Shown here: positions 1-11,900 of the stretch, one piece after another
Layout of the letters: each line of letters begins with the position of its first letter
Numbering within the stretch: the first letter of the stretch is position 1
NCBI GenBank assembly: GCA_028564705.1
Contig: JAPXFQ010001674.1
Location: 1 to 64,000, forward strand
From: Apricaphanius iberus
Lineage: Eukaryota > Chordata > Actinopteri > Cyprinodontiformes > Aphaniidae
Reading direction: 5' to 3'
Length of the DNA: 64,000 bases
The notes under the pieces: generated by a model
What the model saw: the letters and a program-made list of their open reading frames with translations, nothing else
The model's database searches: none
Told to the model about the DNA's origin: nothing
Made by a program: the position numbers and the translations under genes

Positions 1-1571
1 ACACTGATGACCTCCCTGCCCCATTGGGGCGACCATGCTTCGTGTCATCATCTGCTAGAACGCCAAAAGAAATCCAACAGAGAGAGATGTTATGTAACCT
101 CCTTAGCACATCTTGATGACATATTAAATCTTGAGTCGGTGTTGAATTGTGTACTCTTCCCTCTGTTTTTGATTGTAGCTCATCGCCCTGAGCCCCAAGG
201 TCCACCTCTAGTTCCCCTCAGCCTCTGCGCCGAATGGCCTCAGCACTGCCGAGTTACTCCCAGAAGGGAAGGGATCATTAGTCAGGAGACCTGCATTTCT
301 GGAGGCCCCAGATGTGATCTTTTAGCTGAGTTATTAAGTGTTAGTGCTTGCTATGATTTGAAACAAATTATGAGATCAGAGATTAGCAGACATGGGAGTC
401 TGGTTTAGATTATGTTGATGTCGCTGCTGCATCAAGCAATCGTAAACAAACTCCACAACTGAAATTAATGTGCAAAGGATCATTAAAGCCCCCATGTGTA
501 ATAATTACCTCCAACTAGTGGTGCGCTTAGTGAATGCAAGCAACTGAGCAGTGTTTTCTGGTTTCTTGCCGTTATAACACATCATTACTACTACGGAAAC
601 TGCAGAGTTAAACGGAAGATAAAGTATTTGCTGGACTAACCTGTCCTGTGTCAAACATAACGCTAACATAAACTTCAATGTTTCATGTAATTAACTTACC
701 TGTCCAGCAGAAAGCCTGTAATCTCCGCGTCCGTCTTCAAGTTCTTGACGCTCATAAATAGTCTCCATCTGGTAAACGCTCAACCGATGTAGATTTCTTC
801 CGGTTATTTCTTTTTCTTTTCGGGGATATTGTTTTCACCCTCTAAGGGGGCAAAGAGTACGGATGGTCCTCCATTGAAATTGAAAACTATGATCCAGGGT
901 CCTCTATGCTCATTGCACGTTTCTTCTCTTCACCTCTCCCCCTCCCCCCGATGTCACTGGCTAAAACGCGTAAAGCAAACAAGTTTAACCCATTTCGGCG
1001 AACGTATTCAAAGATGGCAATGCAACATGGCAGCCTCAGATGGGGGGCAGTGCACCCTCTGTATCTATAAACAACGTATTCTAAGACACGGGAACGCTTT
1101 CATGATAATGCAATTGTGATTAGACCTCAGTAGAATACATATTTATGAAGGCAGTACTTGATTTTTAGTAATAAAAAGCAGAATCTGTTACACACTGGGC
1201 CTTTTACTTCTTATGCAAGATGAAATTAGTCAAGATAATAAATGAGAAACATGATCTAGTACAATGCTATTATTTTACAAACTCTTCTCAAAGGTGTGAT
1301 TATGTTCAGGTTTGACAAAAATCCTAAATTCAGCCCAAAAATTCAATTATCCAATTGGATCATGATAGCAATCTAATTCCCCCTGTTCTTGAAGATAATA
1401 AAGCCCTGTTAGGGCCTACCCAGTGCAATGCATGGGCAGGCACCTATTACTATTCACTTAACCAAGAAAGTTTTCATAAAGGTAATTACAAAAAATTTAG
1501 AACCAGCAAGTATAATATTGAAGACCAAAGAAGATAATCCATTTTGATTACAAAATATATTTAATTGAAAA
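1..1571. other. No gene recognised
   Basis: I see no domain, splice pattern or repeat family I can name here. The open frames are short, lack recognisable motifs and look like chance ORFs. The sequence between about 1330 and 1560 is AT-rich and leads into a TA microsatellite. Confidence 0.4.

Positions 1572-1612
<41 letters not shown>
1572..1612. repeat. (TA)n microsatellite
   Basis: About 18 consecutive TA units are visible, flanked by AT-rich sequence. It lies just beyond the 3' end of the minus-strand MADF/BESS gene. Confidence 0.9.
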
Positions 1613-1613
<1 letters not shown>

Positions 1614-1724
1614 AACAGGAATGTAAAGGAACTTGATGGATGAAGTGCGGTCGAAAAGAGAGAGGGACACAGAAAGGAGTCTGATTCCTCCCCTGAAACA
1701 AATGCCACCTTCACTGAGTAAAAA

Positions 1725-3150
1725 CTACTCTGTAGGCTCCAATGGTTCCAAATTTAACAGAACAGTGCTGTTTTCATATAATAATTTATGCATTCGAAAT
1801 TTTTCTGTCTGTTTGGAATGAGGTGGAATATTTTTGAGGAGAGGAAGCAGAGAGAGAAGGGAGATCTCATCGGCATCCTGGATCCGAGGAGCGGGAGGAT
1901 CCTGTCTGGCCTTCAGCGCTTCCAGCATCTCCCGCTCGAAGTCCGGTGGCTCGGTGGACAGCTGCGGCATCCGCCTCGCCCTCTTCCTGACCGGGCCTTC
2001 AAAAAATACAGGGCAATGAGAACGTTGCTAGATTAGATTAAGAGGGTTTCACCAAAGACTTGTTGTTTCTGAAAAATAGGCAAAAAAAAATCTATGTATG
2101 TCCAATTTATTAACAAATTTTTCAAAGATATTTGATACTAAATAAAAAATTCCCATTGCAATTATTAATGTGCGTATTTAATTTGTAAATGCTTTTTTTC
2201 TGGGAACCTAAAAAGATTTATAAAATGTTCAGTTCCAAAATGTCATACACATCTGCAGTTCTAGTTACAGAAGCATGAACAGAGTGGCCAGATGACTCTG
2301 TAGGACCAGGGCGGGCAGCAGCAGAAGCAGGAACAGGGTGGGCAGAGGAAGCAGCAGAAGGGCCCGGCTGCTCTGAATAACCTGTCACTGGAAGGCCTGG
2401 TGATTCTGATTCCGGAGGGAATCCGGGATCAGGCTCCATGTCGGCTCGTTCTGTCATGGGAGATATCAAAATTATTTCCCTGCTGCCAGTTTTCTTTGTG
2501 CTAAACTGCTGCTGTAATCAAGGATATAAATAATAAAAATAAGTAATATACAAACATCTATGACAGAAATTGGCAGACAAACGTAGTGGACCTCCTGTTG
2601 TTAATTCTGCCGGTGTGTGTGCGTTTGCTGATCAAAACCAAAAACCTTCTTGCTCTGAAAGCCCTGCTGCTGCTCCTTCTGCTTCTCTGTAGTCGTACCC
2701 AACCGTCTGCTCTTCCTTGAAGCTCATGTTGCTGGAAGATGGTCTGGGCGCGATGAATGGCTCGAGGAAGGACAGGACGGACAGGTATTTCCACTTCTTC
2801 TGTCTCCCTGCTTCTGAACCGCTCTTCCTTCTCTCCTTTTCCTTTCTGCTCTCCTTTGCATATCTATCCCTCAGACTCCTCCACCGCTTTTTGCACACTT
2901 CCCCTGATTAAACAAAGGCAAACTAGTAGGGGCCGGACATTTTTGAATCTGCTCATGACTGTCTTTCGCTAGCTAACAACATGGGCTATAACTACTTTGA
3001 GAAAAGATTTGATAACGTACCCGACACCCCGATCTCTTCAGCGATCTTCATCCAACCAAGTTCCTTTACATTCCTGTCTCTATACAAAGATGAGGAAGGA
3101 TCATACAGTTCTCTGCGATTGCAGACGGCCACGATCAGCTTATCTTCCAT
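1725..3150 (-). CDS. MADF-BESS domain protein, four exons (Harbinger-accessory type)
   Basis: Minus-strand gene with exons at about 3150-3021, 2903-2646, 2450-2269 and 1996-1725. Exon 1 opens with ATG and MEDKLIVAVCN, the start of a MADF (Myb/SANT-related) DNA-binding domain; exon 2 completes it with CKKRWRSLRDRY and KKWKYLSVLSFLEPF. Exon 3 is Pro/Ser/Ala-rich linker. Exon 4 is basic (KRARR) and then carries a BESS-like dimerisation motif (DEISLLSLLPLLKNIP). Junctions 1-2 and 2-3 join in phase; the last junction is off by one base with the splice sites I chose, so its boundary is uncertain or damaged. Proteins of this build in fish are often encoded next to PIF/Harbinger transposases and help target the transposase, but I found no transposase here. 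It could be a transposon accessory gene or a captured copy. No stop codon interrupts the exons. Confidence 0.65.
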
Positions 3151-4709
3151 TGTTGAAAATGTTTTATCCCGCTTCATTCAAGATATGTGTATGGTGACAT
3201 CACTACAGTGAGACACTCTGACTGGTTGTCGCACTACGCTAACTGCGTTGGATCCGTCAAAAGTTCAGCTTGCTGAACTTCTGTGACGCATGCATTGGTA
3301 CGTTGCCGTATGAAATGCAAGCGTCGTTGACGGAGCCAACGTACTCAACACAACGCACAGCCCTTGACTAACTTACTCCACCATAGACTTTACATGTAAT
3401 CTTGCCGCAACTGATGCTAACGTATGGGGCTGTGTGAATGCGGCATTACTGTGTCACCATACAATAACCTAGCAACCCCATTTGAAATTCAGGGTGTAGC
3501 TACCTCCCTGCTCTGTTCAGCAGTGAAGACCGAAGGGGATAGCTGTTACGTTTTTTTCACAATTTCACTTTGTTTCGACCCAAAGTTTGCCCCAAATCGC
3601 CATCTCCAGAGTGGAGCAGTTCGTTAAGCAGAGTCTGCAGCGATGTCATTTTGGAACCTGCTGGAGTGAAAATTTTACATTAACGTGTTCCTCTATTGTG
3701 GATTAACTCCAAAACTGTCAATTAGCTCTGTTCACGGTTTTAGGATCCAGCGGTCCTTCAGCAGGGTCAAAATAATGATATTCTGTTCCAGGAAACAAAG
3801 CAGAAAAGACAACAACAGATTTGTTTGTTATAAAACGAACCTGCAGGTCCGGCCCCACGTATGTGCGTGTGCTCTGACTAACAGGGCTCATCTCTTTTTA
3901 TTAAACACAAAGAAACCAATCACATGACATGGTCACTCCCAGTACATAAACATTCATTGTGTGCCAAAGTATCGTATACTCCTTCAGCCTGGTTCTCCCC
4001 TAAAATTATTTACAAACACCCATTTTTGTGGGGGTCCTGCCCTAAACTATCTTTTCTTCCTGTTTAACACAGTCATCTGCAATTTATCAGTTCCTGGTCT
4101 AAACAAAACCTGGTATTTATGACTGTTATAAAAGCCTGGTACAAATTTAGGATGTTTTTTTACTTCAAACTTGATGGTAATATTTTAACTCGCTGTTACG
4201 GTCACATCTTTCAGACTAGTGACTTGAGTTTTAGTCATGAAATAGACTGAAAATTTCTGATTCACACAATGTTTTCTAAATTTCCCTATGTCTCACGGTT
4301 TTCTACCAGCAAGCTCTAGAGCGCTCAGGGTGGAAGCCATTCTGAAGGGATTTCTCCTACACTTTACCATTGAGCCTGCTCAGGATTTTCTGAAACCGAG
4401 AGATTTTCTTAGTCATCTCTCTCTTGTTCGTTCTCGGACTGTGAATAAGGTAGAGAGTTGTGCTGTGAGATTGTTGAAGATGAAAGATAACTCTTGCTCC
4501 CACTTCAAGAATTGTTCTGATACCTTGTACGGTTTTTGAATGGGGACTATTTGTTCGGAGCACTTTTTTGGCAAAAAAGGGGATTAGGCAGCTGTAAATT
4601 GAGTGTGTGACAATCAGCTGCAGCTGTCACTGTCATTTGTTGCCGGACAACAAAACACCTTTGATCAGAGGTCATCAAAGTTAAGCTTACCGTCTATACA
4701 TTGAAGGCC
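3151..4709. other. Unassigned spacer
   Basis: The part next to the MADF gene (3200-3440) is GC-richer with CG and AACGC/GCGTT motifs and may be the promoter or terminal region of the element that carried the gene. The rest is AT-rich with no coding motif that I recognise. Confidence 0.35.
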
Positions 4710-5362
4710 TAATAAAACCCAGTATACAGTACTAAATAGTACTACATTGTAAAATACAGTACTACACAGTACTACATGGTCAAATACTGTACCAGAAAGT
4801 ACAATACAGTACTACACGGTACTACAATGGTATGGTATAATACAGTGCTACAGGGTACTACATGGTCATATACAGTATTACACAGTACTACATGGGGGCG
4901 ACTGTGGCTCAGTGTAGAGTAGAGTTGGCTTGCAATCGGAGGACCGTGGGTTCGATTTCAGCTTCCTCCAGGCATCGTCCTACCGAGCCATGTTGGGTGT
5001 CGGTGTATGAATGTGAGTGTGAATGGGTGAATGTGGCTTCAATGTAAAGTGCTTTGAGTCGTCAGTATGACTAGAAAAGTGCTATATAAGTTCAGTCCAT
5101 TTACCATTTACATGGTCATATACAGTACTACATGGTACAGTACAATACTACACAGTACTACATGGTCAAATACAGTACTATAAGGTAGAATACAGTACTA
5201 CACGGTACTAAATGGTACAATACCATACTACAATGTACAATACAGTACTATAGGGTACTACATGGTACAATACATAACTACACGGTACTACATGGTACAA
5301 TACAGTACTACAGAGTACTACATGGAAAAATACAGTACTACACAGTACTGCATGGTCTCCGT
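4710..5362. repeat. Minisatellite built on TACAGTACTACA units
   Basis: Irregular tandem units of roughly 20-40 bases contain the near-palindromic core CAGTACTACA followed by TGGT or CGGT and AAATA/ACAATA. Copies recur many times from 4725 to 4890 and again from 5113 to 5355, interrupted by a SINE. Each unit contains AGTACT, a self-complementary hexamer. Confidence 0.8.
4892..5112 (+). mobile_element. tRNA-derived SINE inserted in the minisatellite
   Basis: The 5' part resembles a tRNA gene promoter: an A-box-like TGTGGCTCAGTGTAGAGTAG and a B-box-like GGTTCGATTTC spaced about 35 bases apart. The body continues with GTGAATGGGTGAATGTGGC and ends with GCTATATAAGTTCAGTCCAT then TTTACCATTTA, a 3' end common in spiny-rayed fish SINEs. 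A second, 5'-truncated copy of the same family lies at 21838-21985. A short ACATG match on both sides may be the target duplication. Confidence 0.8.
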
Positions 5363-5745
5363 CAAAACGCAGAAGCATAAACTAAGGTTTAGGAAACCAC
5401 AACTTCGGGGTTCATAAATTTTCATACCAGTTATAAAACTTAAAGGTTCTTAGGAGCATGCTAGGCCTCGTATGCATTTTAGTTAATTTTAGATTTTTAA
5501 GTATATTTTCGTACTCATCCCATTTATACTAATGCCAAAATGTTAGCTAGCATTAGCATGCTAGTTAGCATTACCATGCTAGCTGTTGTCAGCATTTTAG
5601 CAAATTTTAGCTTTTTCACTATATATTTGTACTAATCGGGTTTGTAGCAATGCCAACATGTTAGCTAGAATTAGCATGCTAGTTAGCAATAGCATGAAAG
5701 CTGTTGTTAGCATTTTAGCTTATTGACTTTATTGCTAGATCTAAC
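5363..5745. repeat. Two-copy tandem repeat rich in GCTAGC/TTAGCATGCTAG
   Basis: Two copies about 119 bases apart (near 5534-5615 and 5653-5730) share ATGTTAGCTAG, TTAGCATGCTAGTTAGCA and AGCTGTTG followed by AGCATTTTAGC. Many hexamers are self-complementary, so the tract could form hairpins. No coding content. Confidence 0.65.
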
Positions 5746-5964
5746 TTGGCAACACTACGTCTTATTGGGGTTGGGAGAGATTATGCACCACGTGCCAGGC
5801 CCCTTTTAAATTCCTGAAATTTTCTAGTTTATGACTGCTCTCAGCTGTGGAGATAAGAAGTTAAACACAACAAACAAATGTCATCTTCTCCTTCTGTACC
5901 TGTGGAAAGAAATTGTTAAAACAAAAAACAAAAACAAAAAATTGTACTCTTACTGCCACTACTA

Positions 5965-5994
5965 CCACTGCTCCTCCTCCTACTACTACTACTG

Positions 5995-6033
<39 letters not shown>

Positions 6034-6055
6034 ATAATAATAATAATAATAATAG
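5965..6055. repeat. (TAC)n then (TAA)n trinucleotide microsatellite
   Basis: An interrupted CTC/CTACTA run passes into a pure ACT repeat and then TAATAA units. It generates artificial open frames of poly-Tyr and poly-Val on the two strands. Confidence 0.9.
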
Positions 6056-6134
6056 GAAAATGCAATGATAATAAGAAATAATCAAAAATGTATCAACATT
6101 TAAGAGTTATGAATGTGACTTGAGATATTTCCAT

Positions 6135-6242
6135 TAATTCAATTCAGTTTATTTATATAGCGCCATTTCACAACAGATGTCATCTCAAGGCACTTTACAA
6201 AAAGAGTTATTACAATACAATGTTAAGTGTAGAAATTACTAA
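6135..6242 (-). mobile_element. L2 LINE 3' end fragment
   Basis: Read on the minus strand this matches the terminal part of the L2 copy at 59690-59815: AGTGCCTTGAGAT, CATCTGTTGTGAAATGGCGC, TATATAAATAAACTGAATT. Severe 5' truncation is typical of LINE insertion. Confidence 0.75.
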
Positions 6243-7224
6243 TCATTGTAGAATTCCAGTTCTGCCATTTGAAACCCTTTAACCAATGCCAAACTTCATA
6301 TTTCCCAAGAATCTTCTTTTCGAGCTTATCTTTGTTTACCAAGATCACCTCTGAATCAGTTTGGAGTAATCCTTCTAAATATTCTTATTAGCCCTTATTC
6401 TTCAGCAGACCTGATCTCCAAAGCCTTCATTCATCAATATTGCTACTTCAAAGTTTCCCTAGCTGTGGCTTGGCTTAGCAAGGCAAAAAGGTTGAGCGCT
6501 TGAGCCTGCTTTTAAAAAAACATAAACATTCTCTGTGGCCCTGAGGTCCTGCAGTAGCCTGACTCTTTCGGAAGACCAGGAATTCTGCTGGTGATAAAAG
6601 GATGGATCAGAGTCTCTGTATTGGTGAGGGAATGGGGCGAACTCTGGCATTGTGCTTTAGGTGATAAAACCTATCTTTGTAATGGTTTTAACTCATTCAC
6701 TTCCACTGATGACTTAAGTCGTCATTTTAAATACAACCGCTCACTGCGCTCATTGCATGCAATTGCACGCAAAAAAAACAACACGCAATTGACGACTAAA
6801 GTCATCAACTGCGTTTTCTGACAGGGTGGACTAGGGAACGACCTTGTGTACCTTGTGAGTAAACATCATGCGTCTAAAGGAAGTATAAATTGATTTTCAC
6901 CTGTGTGTGGCAGTGACATTGATAATCAATGAAAGAGGAGAGCGTTTTAGGAAGCTAACATGCCGAAGGCGAGGCACAAACCAGAAAACCTTATGCAGCT
7001 CACACTTCAACATTTTCTCTCTGCCTCTCTATAGTTCCTTTTCAATTTTTTGAGATCATCATTTGTCCAATTTTAGGCGGACTGAAGCCTTCTGTTAAAA
7101 TCGTTGACGATAAAATCACAGTGGACAGGTAAGAGAATATGAGGAAGCTTTTGAAAAACTTCCACAAAACCTACAGCGATTTCAGGGGTTAGATGACATT
7201 AAATAACAGTTCTCACAGAGGTCT
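6243..7224. other. Unassigned spacer
   Basis: No gene seen. Around 6700-6815 the motif GATGACTTAAGTCGTC and its variant GACGACTAAAGTCATC occur about 90 bases apart in a small inverted arrangement, perhaps a remnant MITE. Confidence 0.3.
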
Positions 7225-7425
7225 CTAGTTGAATAGAACTGGTGATATAGATAACACACAGTTGTCATCAGAGACAGCCAAGTCAATAACAGAGGAAACA
7301 CTGGTGGACAGGCCATACCTGATGACCAAGTCCAGGGCGTGTCCTCTGTTGTGAGACATGTTGACTAAAATCCATATTGTTGAGTCACACACAGCCATCG
7401 GGGGCACTGTGCTGCTCTCTTCCAC
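7225..7425 (-). pseudogene. LINE endonuclease C-terminal fragment
   Basis: The minus-strand frame contains HNRGHALDLVIRYGLS followed by a run ending DLAVSDDNCV, the pattern near the end of the apurinic endonuclease domain in CR1/L2-type LINEs (H-x-x-G-H-x-L-D-L-V and S-D-H). The final catalytic SDH reads SDD, so the fragment would be inactive. No RT follows in the window. Confidence 0.6.
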
Positions 7426-8794
7426 CGGAAGTCGGCCAAGTGAAACTATAAATAGGACCGCCCCAACCTGTTTACCTTCCTTCTGAATCTACCTCTGGCG
7501 GGAGAAACAGGAGGGATTTAAATCTCCATCCATCCTCCTTCGCTGGCGAAGGAAGTCCCAAGTTTCTGTCAGAAACTTGCTCCAAAGGAACCTTAAGACC
7601 ACTCCAGGTGAATCTTAAACATTGACAAACAAAGACATTTGTCCCAGAGCCCGATGCTACCTCTTTGAGTTTTAGGACACCGACAGGCTGCAAGACTGAA
7701 TGAGTGGAAGCCAAATTAGCAAGGCCAGAACCAGCAGAAGCCGCATCAAATTGCCGCTACACAGCAGACAAGAATTGCCGCGCTGGAAAGCTGCCAAAGA
7801 GGTACTGTAAAAAGTAGATGCCGGGGGCCGATCGCCACGCAGCTAGAGCCAGATGCAGCTGGACGGAGCAGCAAGCCATTGGTGCTCCAATTCATGATGC
7901 CAATAACAGATGCGTACCGGCGGATTTGGCTGAATTGATTTTTTTGACGTATGTAGTTAAGTGTTTGTTTCCATAGTTATGTGGGATGTGAGCAGGGTGC
8001 GATTTGTGAAAAAAACAGGGTATATTTTTTTAACTTTTTATTCATGAAAATAACAACAGATTAGTGTATGCTGGCTGCAGAGATCTTGAACATAAATGTA
8101 TCCTTTCAAAACGGACAAAAAAATTTGAATGTCTTGTTGACATGAAAATATTAAGATTATGTTACATATATTAAGATGATTAAACTTAAAGATAAGAATT
8201 CACTTTTCTTATCCAGTCAGCAGGTGAGAGTATTTGTAACTGCATCGGCAGCAGCTTGTCTGCAACTCTGTATATTTTCCTGTGGGGAAAAAGTCCACCT
8301 CTAGACGAGAGGAGCCAAGCCGGAGTCACGTGCGGAAATTATTTCAGGTGTAAGAATCTGAACCATTGGTTTATTAAACGGATTTGGGTTCCTGCAGGAA
8401 AGTATAGGCATTTGAGTCATTGCACCCCGGTAATATTTATGAATTAAAGTTTTGTCCACTTAAAAACCAGATTTATTATTTTAAAGTGCATCCACCACCT
8501 CAATTTTCATATAATCAGTATCGGAATTGACAGGTTTTCCACTATCTTACACAGTTTCGCTATATGCGAATACTGTAGCCTTTTTTGCAGACATGGATAT
8601 GAGTAAGACTGCATTTGGAAAAATTCAACATTTCCTAACCACAAAGATAAGCTACATAGCACTCCTGTCACTTTTGTTATGACTACTTGCTGGACATGTT
8701 GATTTACTCATTGGTCCCCAAACTTTTCTTATTGGGTCCCCTTTTGGTTTATAGGGTCGTCAAGCAGGACGGGTCAGGAGCACCTACTGTAGGA
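7426..8794. other. Unassigned spacer
   Basis: No domain recognised. 7440-7930 is more GC-rich and could be a 5' portion of the LINE whose endonuclease scrap lies beside it, but I cannot support that from sequence motifs. Confidence 0.3.
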
Positions 8795-10492
8795 AGAGAC
8801 TCGGAGAAAACAGGTTAGCGCTTTAATTGACAGCACATCATGCAGTTGGGGAGAAGTAGGAGAGAAAGTAGGAACAGACCCTAATAATGTCCTCCAACAG
8901 CCTAGCCTAAAGCAGCATAGCTACTAACATTAACCTGTCTCCTAGCTACTAGGAGACCTAGCTACTAACACTCTACCTGGCTTACATTAATCTATCTCTA
9001 CCTAGCTAATCTACCTGACTACTAACATTAACCTGTCTCTTCCTAGCTACCTGTCTAACCTGTCTCTAACTACCTATTAACATGTCTCTAACTGTAAGCT
9101 TTGTCAAAGAGGAAAGTTTTAAGCCTAGTTTAAAAGATAGACAAATTGTCTGCTTCACAAACCAAACCAAACAACACCACAACAAAAAACAAAACAAAAC
9201 ACAACAACAAAACCACCAACACCAAAAACCACAAAAACAAAACCCCCAACCAAAAACACCAAACAACAACCCAACAAAAAAAAACAAAAAACCAAAAAAA
9301 CAAAAACCAACCCTGGGATCTGTTCCATAGGAGTGAGCCTAATAGCTGAAAATCTGCCGACCCATTCTACTTTAAGAACATCCTAGGAACTAACCAGTAA
9401 AACCTGGAGTCTGAGAGTCGAAGCGCTCTGTTAGGAACATATGGAACAATCAGGTCTCTTATGTATGATGGAGCTAGATTATTAGGAGCTTTATATGTCA
9501 GAAGGAGGATCTTGAATTCTATTCTAGATTTTACTGGGAGCCAGTGAAGAGAAGCTAAAACAGGGGAAATGTGATCTCTGCTTCTTTTATTCATTAGAAC
9601 CCTTGGAGCAGCATATTGGACTAACTGAAGACTTTTAATTTTATTCTGTGGACTACCTGATAATAAAGAGTTACGATAATCCAGCCTTGAAGTAACAAAG
9701 GCATTAACTAGTTTTTCAGCATCACTACTGGACAGGATGGTAATAATCTTTTGCAATATTCCTAAGGTGAAAAAAGGAAATCCTATAGACTTTTTTAATG
9801 TGAGATCTGAATGACATATCTTAGTCAAAAATAACACAGAGGTTCTTTGCTTTATAAGTGGAGGCTAATTAATGCCGTCCAGGTGAAGGGGTTGACTAAG
9901 TAGTTTTTTGTTCAGAGCTTCTGGTCCAAAGACAAAAACTTCTGTTTTATCAGAATTAAGAAGCAAGAAGTTTAGAGTCATCCAAATTTTTATATCTCCC
10001 AGACATGCTTGTAGTCTACCAAACTGATTGGATTAATCAGGTTTTATAAATAGATATAGCTGTGTATCATCTGCGTAACTATGGAAATTTATCCCATTCT
10101 GGCTAATGATTTTACCAATAGGAAGCATATATATAGTAAAAAGAATCGGCCCAAGCACCAATCCCTGTGGTACTCCACAAGTAACCATTGAGACCCAGGA
10201 AGATCTATTGTTTACGTGAACAAACTAAAATCTGTTGGACAAATAAGATTTAAACCAGCCTAGTGCTGTTCCTATTATACCGACACTTTGAAGCCTTTCT
10301 ATGAGAATATTGTGATCGACAGTGTCAAAGGCAGCACTGAGATCTAACAGGATGAGAATGGTCACCAGTCCATTGTCTGAGACTATGAGAATATCATTAG
10401 TAACCTTCACCAGAGCTGTTTCAGGGCTATGATGAGCTACAGTATAAAGCCTGACTGAAACAGCTCCTTATTGTTTAAATGCCTACACATCC
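8795..10492 (-). pseudogene. L2 LINE copy B, 3' half (RT part, C-terminus, 3' UTR)
   Basis: Minus strand. 10225-10410 holds RT motif A ([16 protein letters not shown]) and 9367-9837 the thumb and C-terminal region with RDHISPVLASLHWLPV and the following region typical of L2. The frame is disrupted several times. The 3' UTR (8795-9130) matches, in reverse complement, the UTR of the plus-strand copy at 59096-59410. The 5' continuation lies beyond the Harbinger insertion at 19465-20265. The element ends abruptly near 8795 without the expected tail. Confidence 0.85.
9146..9321. repeat. A/C-only low-complexity expansion inside the L2 C-terminal coding region
   Basis: About 175 bases consist almost only of A and C on the plus strand (AACAAAACCACC type). 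On the L2 coding strand this is T/G-only and sits exactly where other copies read GGGTTGGTTTGTGAAG, so it looks like slippage expansion of the GGTTTG seed. Confidence 0.8.
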
Positions 10493-10511
10493 GGGGCCGT
10501 ATTCACAAAGA
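10493..10511 (+). repeat. Left terminal inverted repeat of the Harbinger-type element
   Basis: GGGGCCGTATTCACAAAGA, reverse complement of 19446-19464. Confidence 0.9.
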
Positions 10512-11900
10512 ATCTTAGGGCTAAAAGTAGGTCCTAACTGCCGAATTTAGGAGTAACTCCTAAAAAATGGGGGCGTGTCACTCTTAAATTTAGGACTCCT
10601 AGTTTGCTCTTAAGATAAAAGAGTAATTCACAACTCACTTTTAGGCCTAAAAGTAGCTCCTAAGTCTGGGAGTCCTTAAAAGAAGTCAAAGACGACTATA
10701 TTTTGTAGAAATGTGGTAGTAGGGTAGGGCTGGCACTAGGTTGTCTGCTTACTCTCTCTTGCTTCTGTTCAGCATTCGTGGTCACATCCATATCTCTCTG
10801 ATGGACTTTTTCTTCCTTTGTCTTTCACACACAGCAGACTTTTAATCAGGGCATATTCAAGTTTTTTCCAGTCATTGCTAATCATTCGTTACAGCACCTG
10901 TAGTGGTATGTTATGTCCCCTCGGCTTTAATCTCTGCTTGTGGATTTTCAATCAGGTAACTCCCATAGATAATCCAAGACTAACACCTATATTCATACCT
11001 ATGGCAATTGTAAATGTCTAATGTTCCATCTTAGCCCTATGATTCCTGTAAACATATTTCTAACATGGAATGATTCAACGGATCAGGCTCCAGAGAAAAA
11101 AGATTTAAGATTTTTCAAACCATCCTTAAAAGATTGAAAGGCAGATGTCCGTCTTACTACAGGAGACTCATAAATCAAAGCTCAACCAGCTAATGATTTA
11201 AAAACAACCGTAGTATCCTATTATATTTTCTTCATGGCGTATATCTCTCGAACAACGAGGAGCAGCAATATTAATAAATAAAAATACCTAATTTATAAAG
11301 TAATAGACCCAGTTTAGCAGATCCAAGAGAGGTAGAAGTTATAGAAATCTAACGTATTTATACCATAAACCAAAAGCTATGTATAGTTAAGTGTATATGG
11401 TAGCCAAATGTTGACGACACTCTTCTTTCATAGTTTTCTTCTCAGGGTTTTGGCTAATCGACATGATTGCTCACTATGTTCTGAAGATTCCAATTTGAGA
11501 TGTAAATGAAGAAATAGACAGGCCGCAGTCCAAGCCAGGGACTAAGCGCTAGCTGCTGCAATCAATAGATTATAGTTTAAACAGTACATGAGCGATTAGT
11601 GGACTTTTGCGTATGCCAATGTCGCATTTAATTCATCCCAATGACAGAAAATACAACACATTTTAACTCAAAATGTACATCATTTCTTATTCCTAGACTG
11701 GACTATTTGTTAGTCAGCATGCTCCCTGTTGAATGACATTTCAACGGCTGAGATACATCCTTATAGTTATCAGCGATCACGGCTCCCGAATCCTTTTCTT
11801 TAAATTTTAGCAAATAGAATAGCAACCCTTCATATAAAAATTGGATATTTTAATACATCATTACTTAAGGATTTGGTGAGTTTGTATCGGAGCGAGTCCC
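10512..11900. other. Harbinger-type element interior, no gene seen
   Basis: After about 180 bases of subterminal repeats built on CTAAAAGTAG / CTCCTAA, the sequence is AT-rich with only short ORFs. No DDE transposase motifs are visible on either strand. Confidence 0.4.

Noticed and set aside
7..408. 133-codon plus-strand frame at the window start
   Set aside because: No motif, no splice context and composition like random sequence.
4892..5112. A real tRNA gene
   Set aside because: The A- and B-box-like parts belong to a SINE head; the rest does not fold as a tRNA and is followed by a SINE body and tail.
4710..5362. CRISPR-like array
   Set aside because: Units are irregular with no constant repeat/spacer alternation, and the genome is eukaryotic.
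5831..6085. Poly-Tyr and poly-Val open frames
   Set aside because: Direct translations of the (TAC)n/(TAA)n microsatellite.
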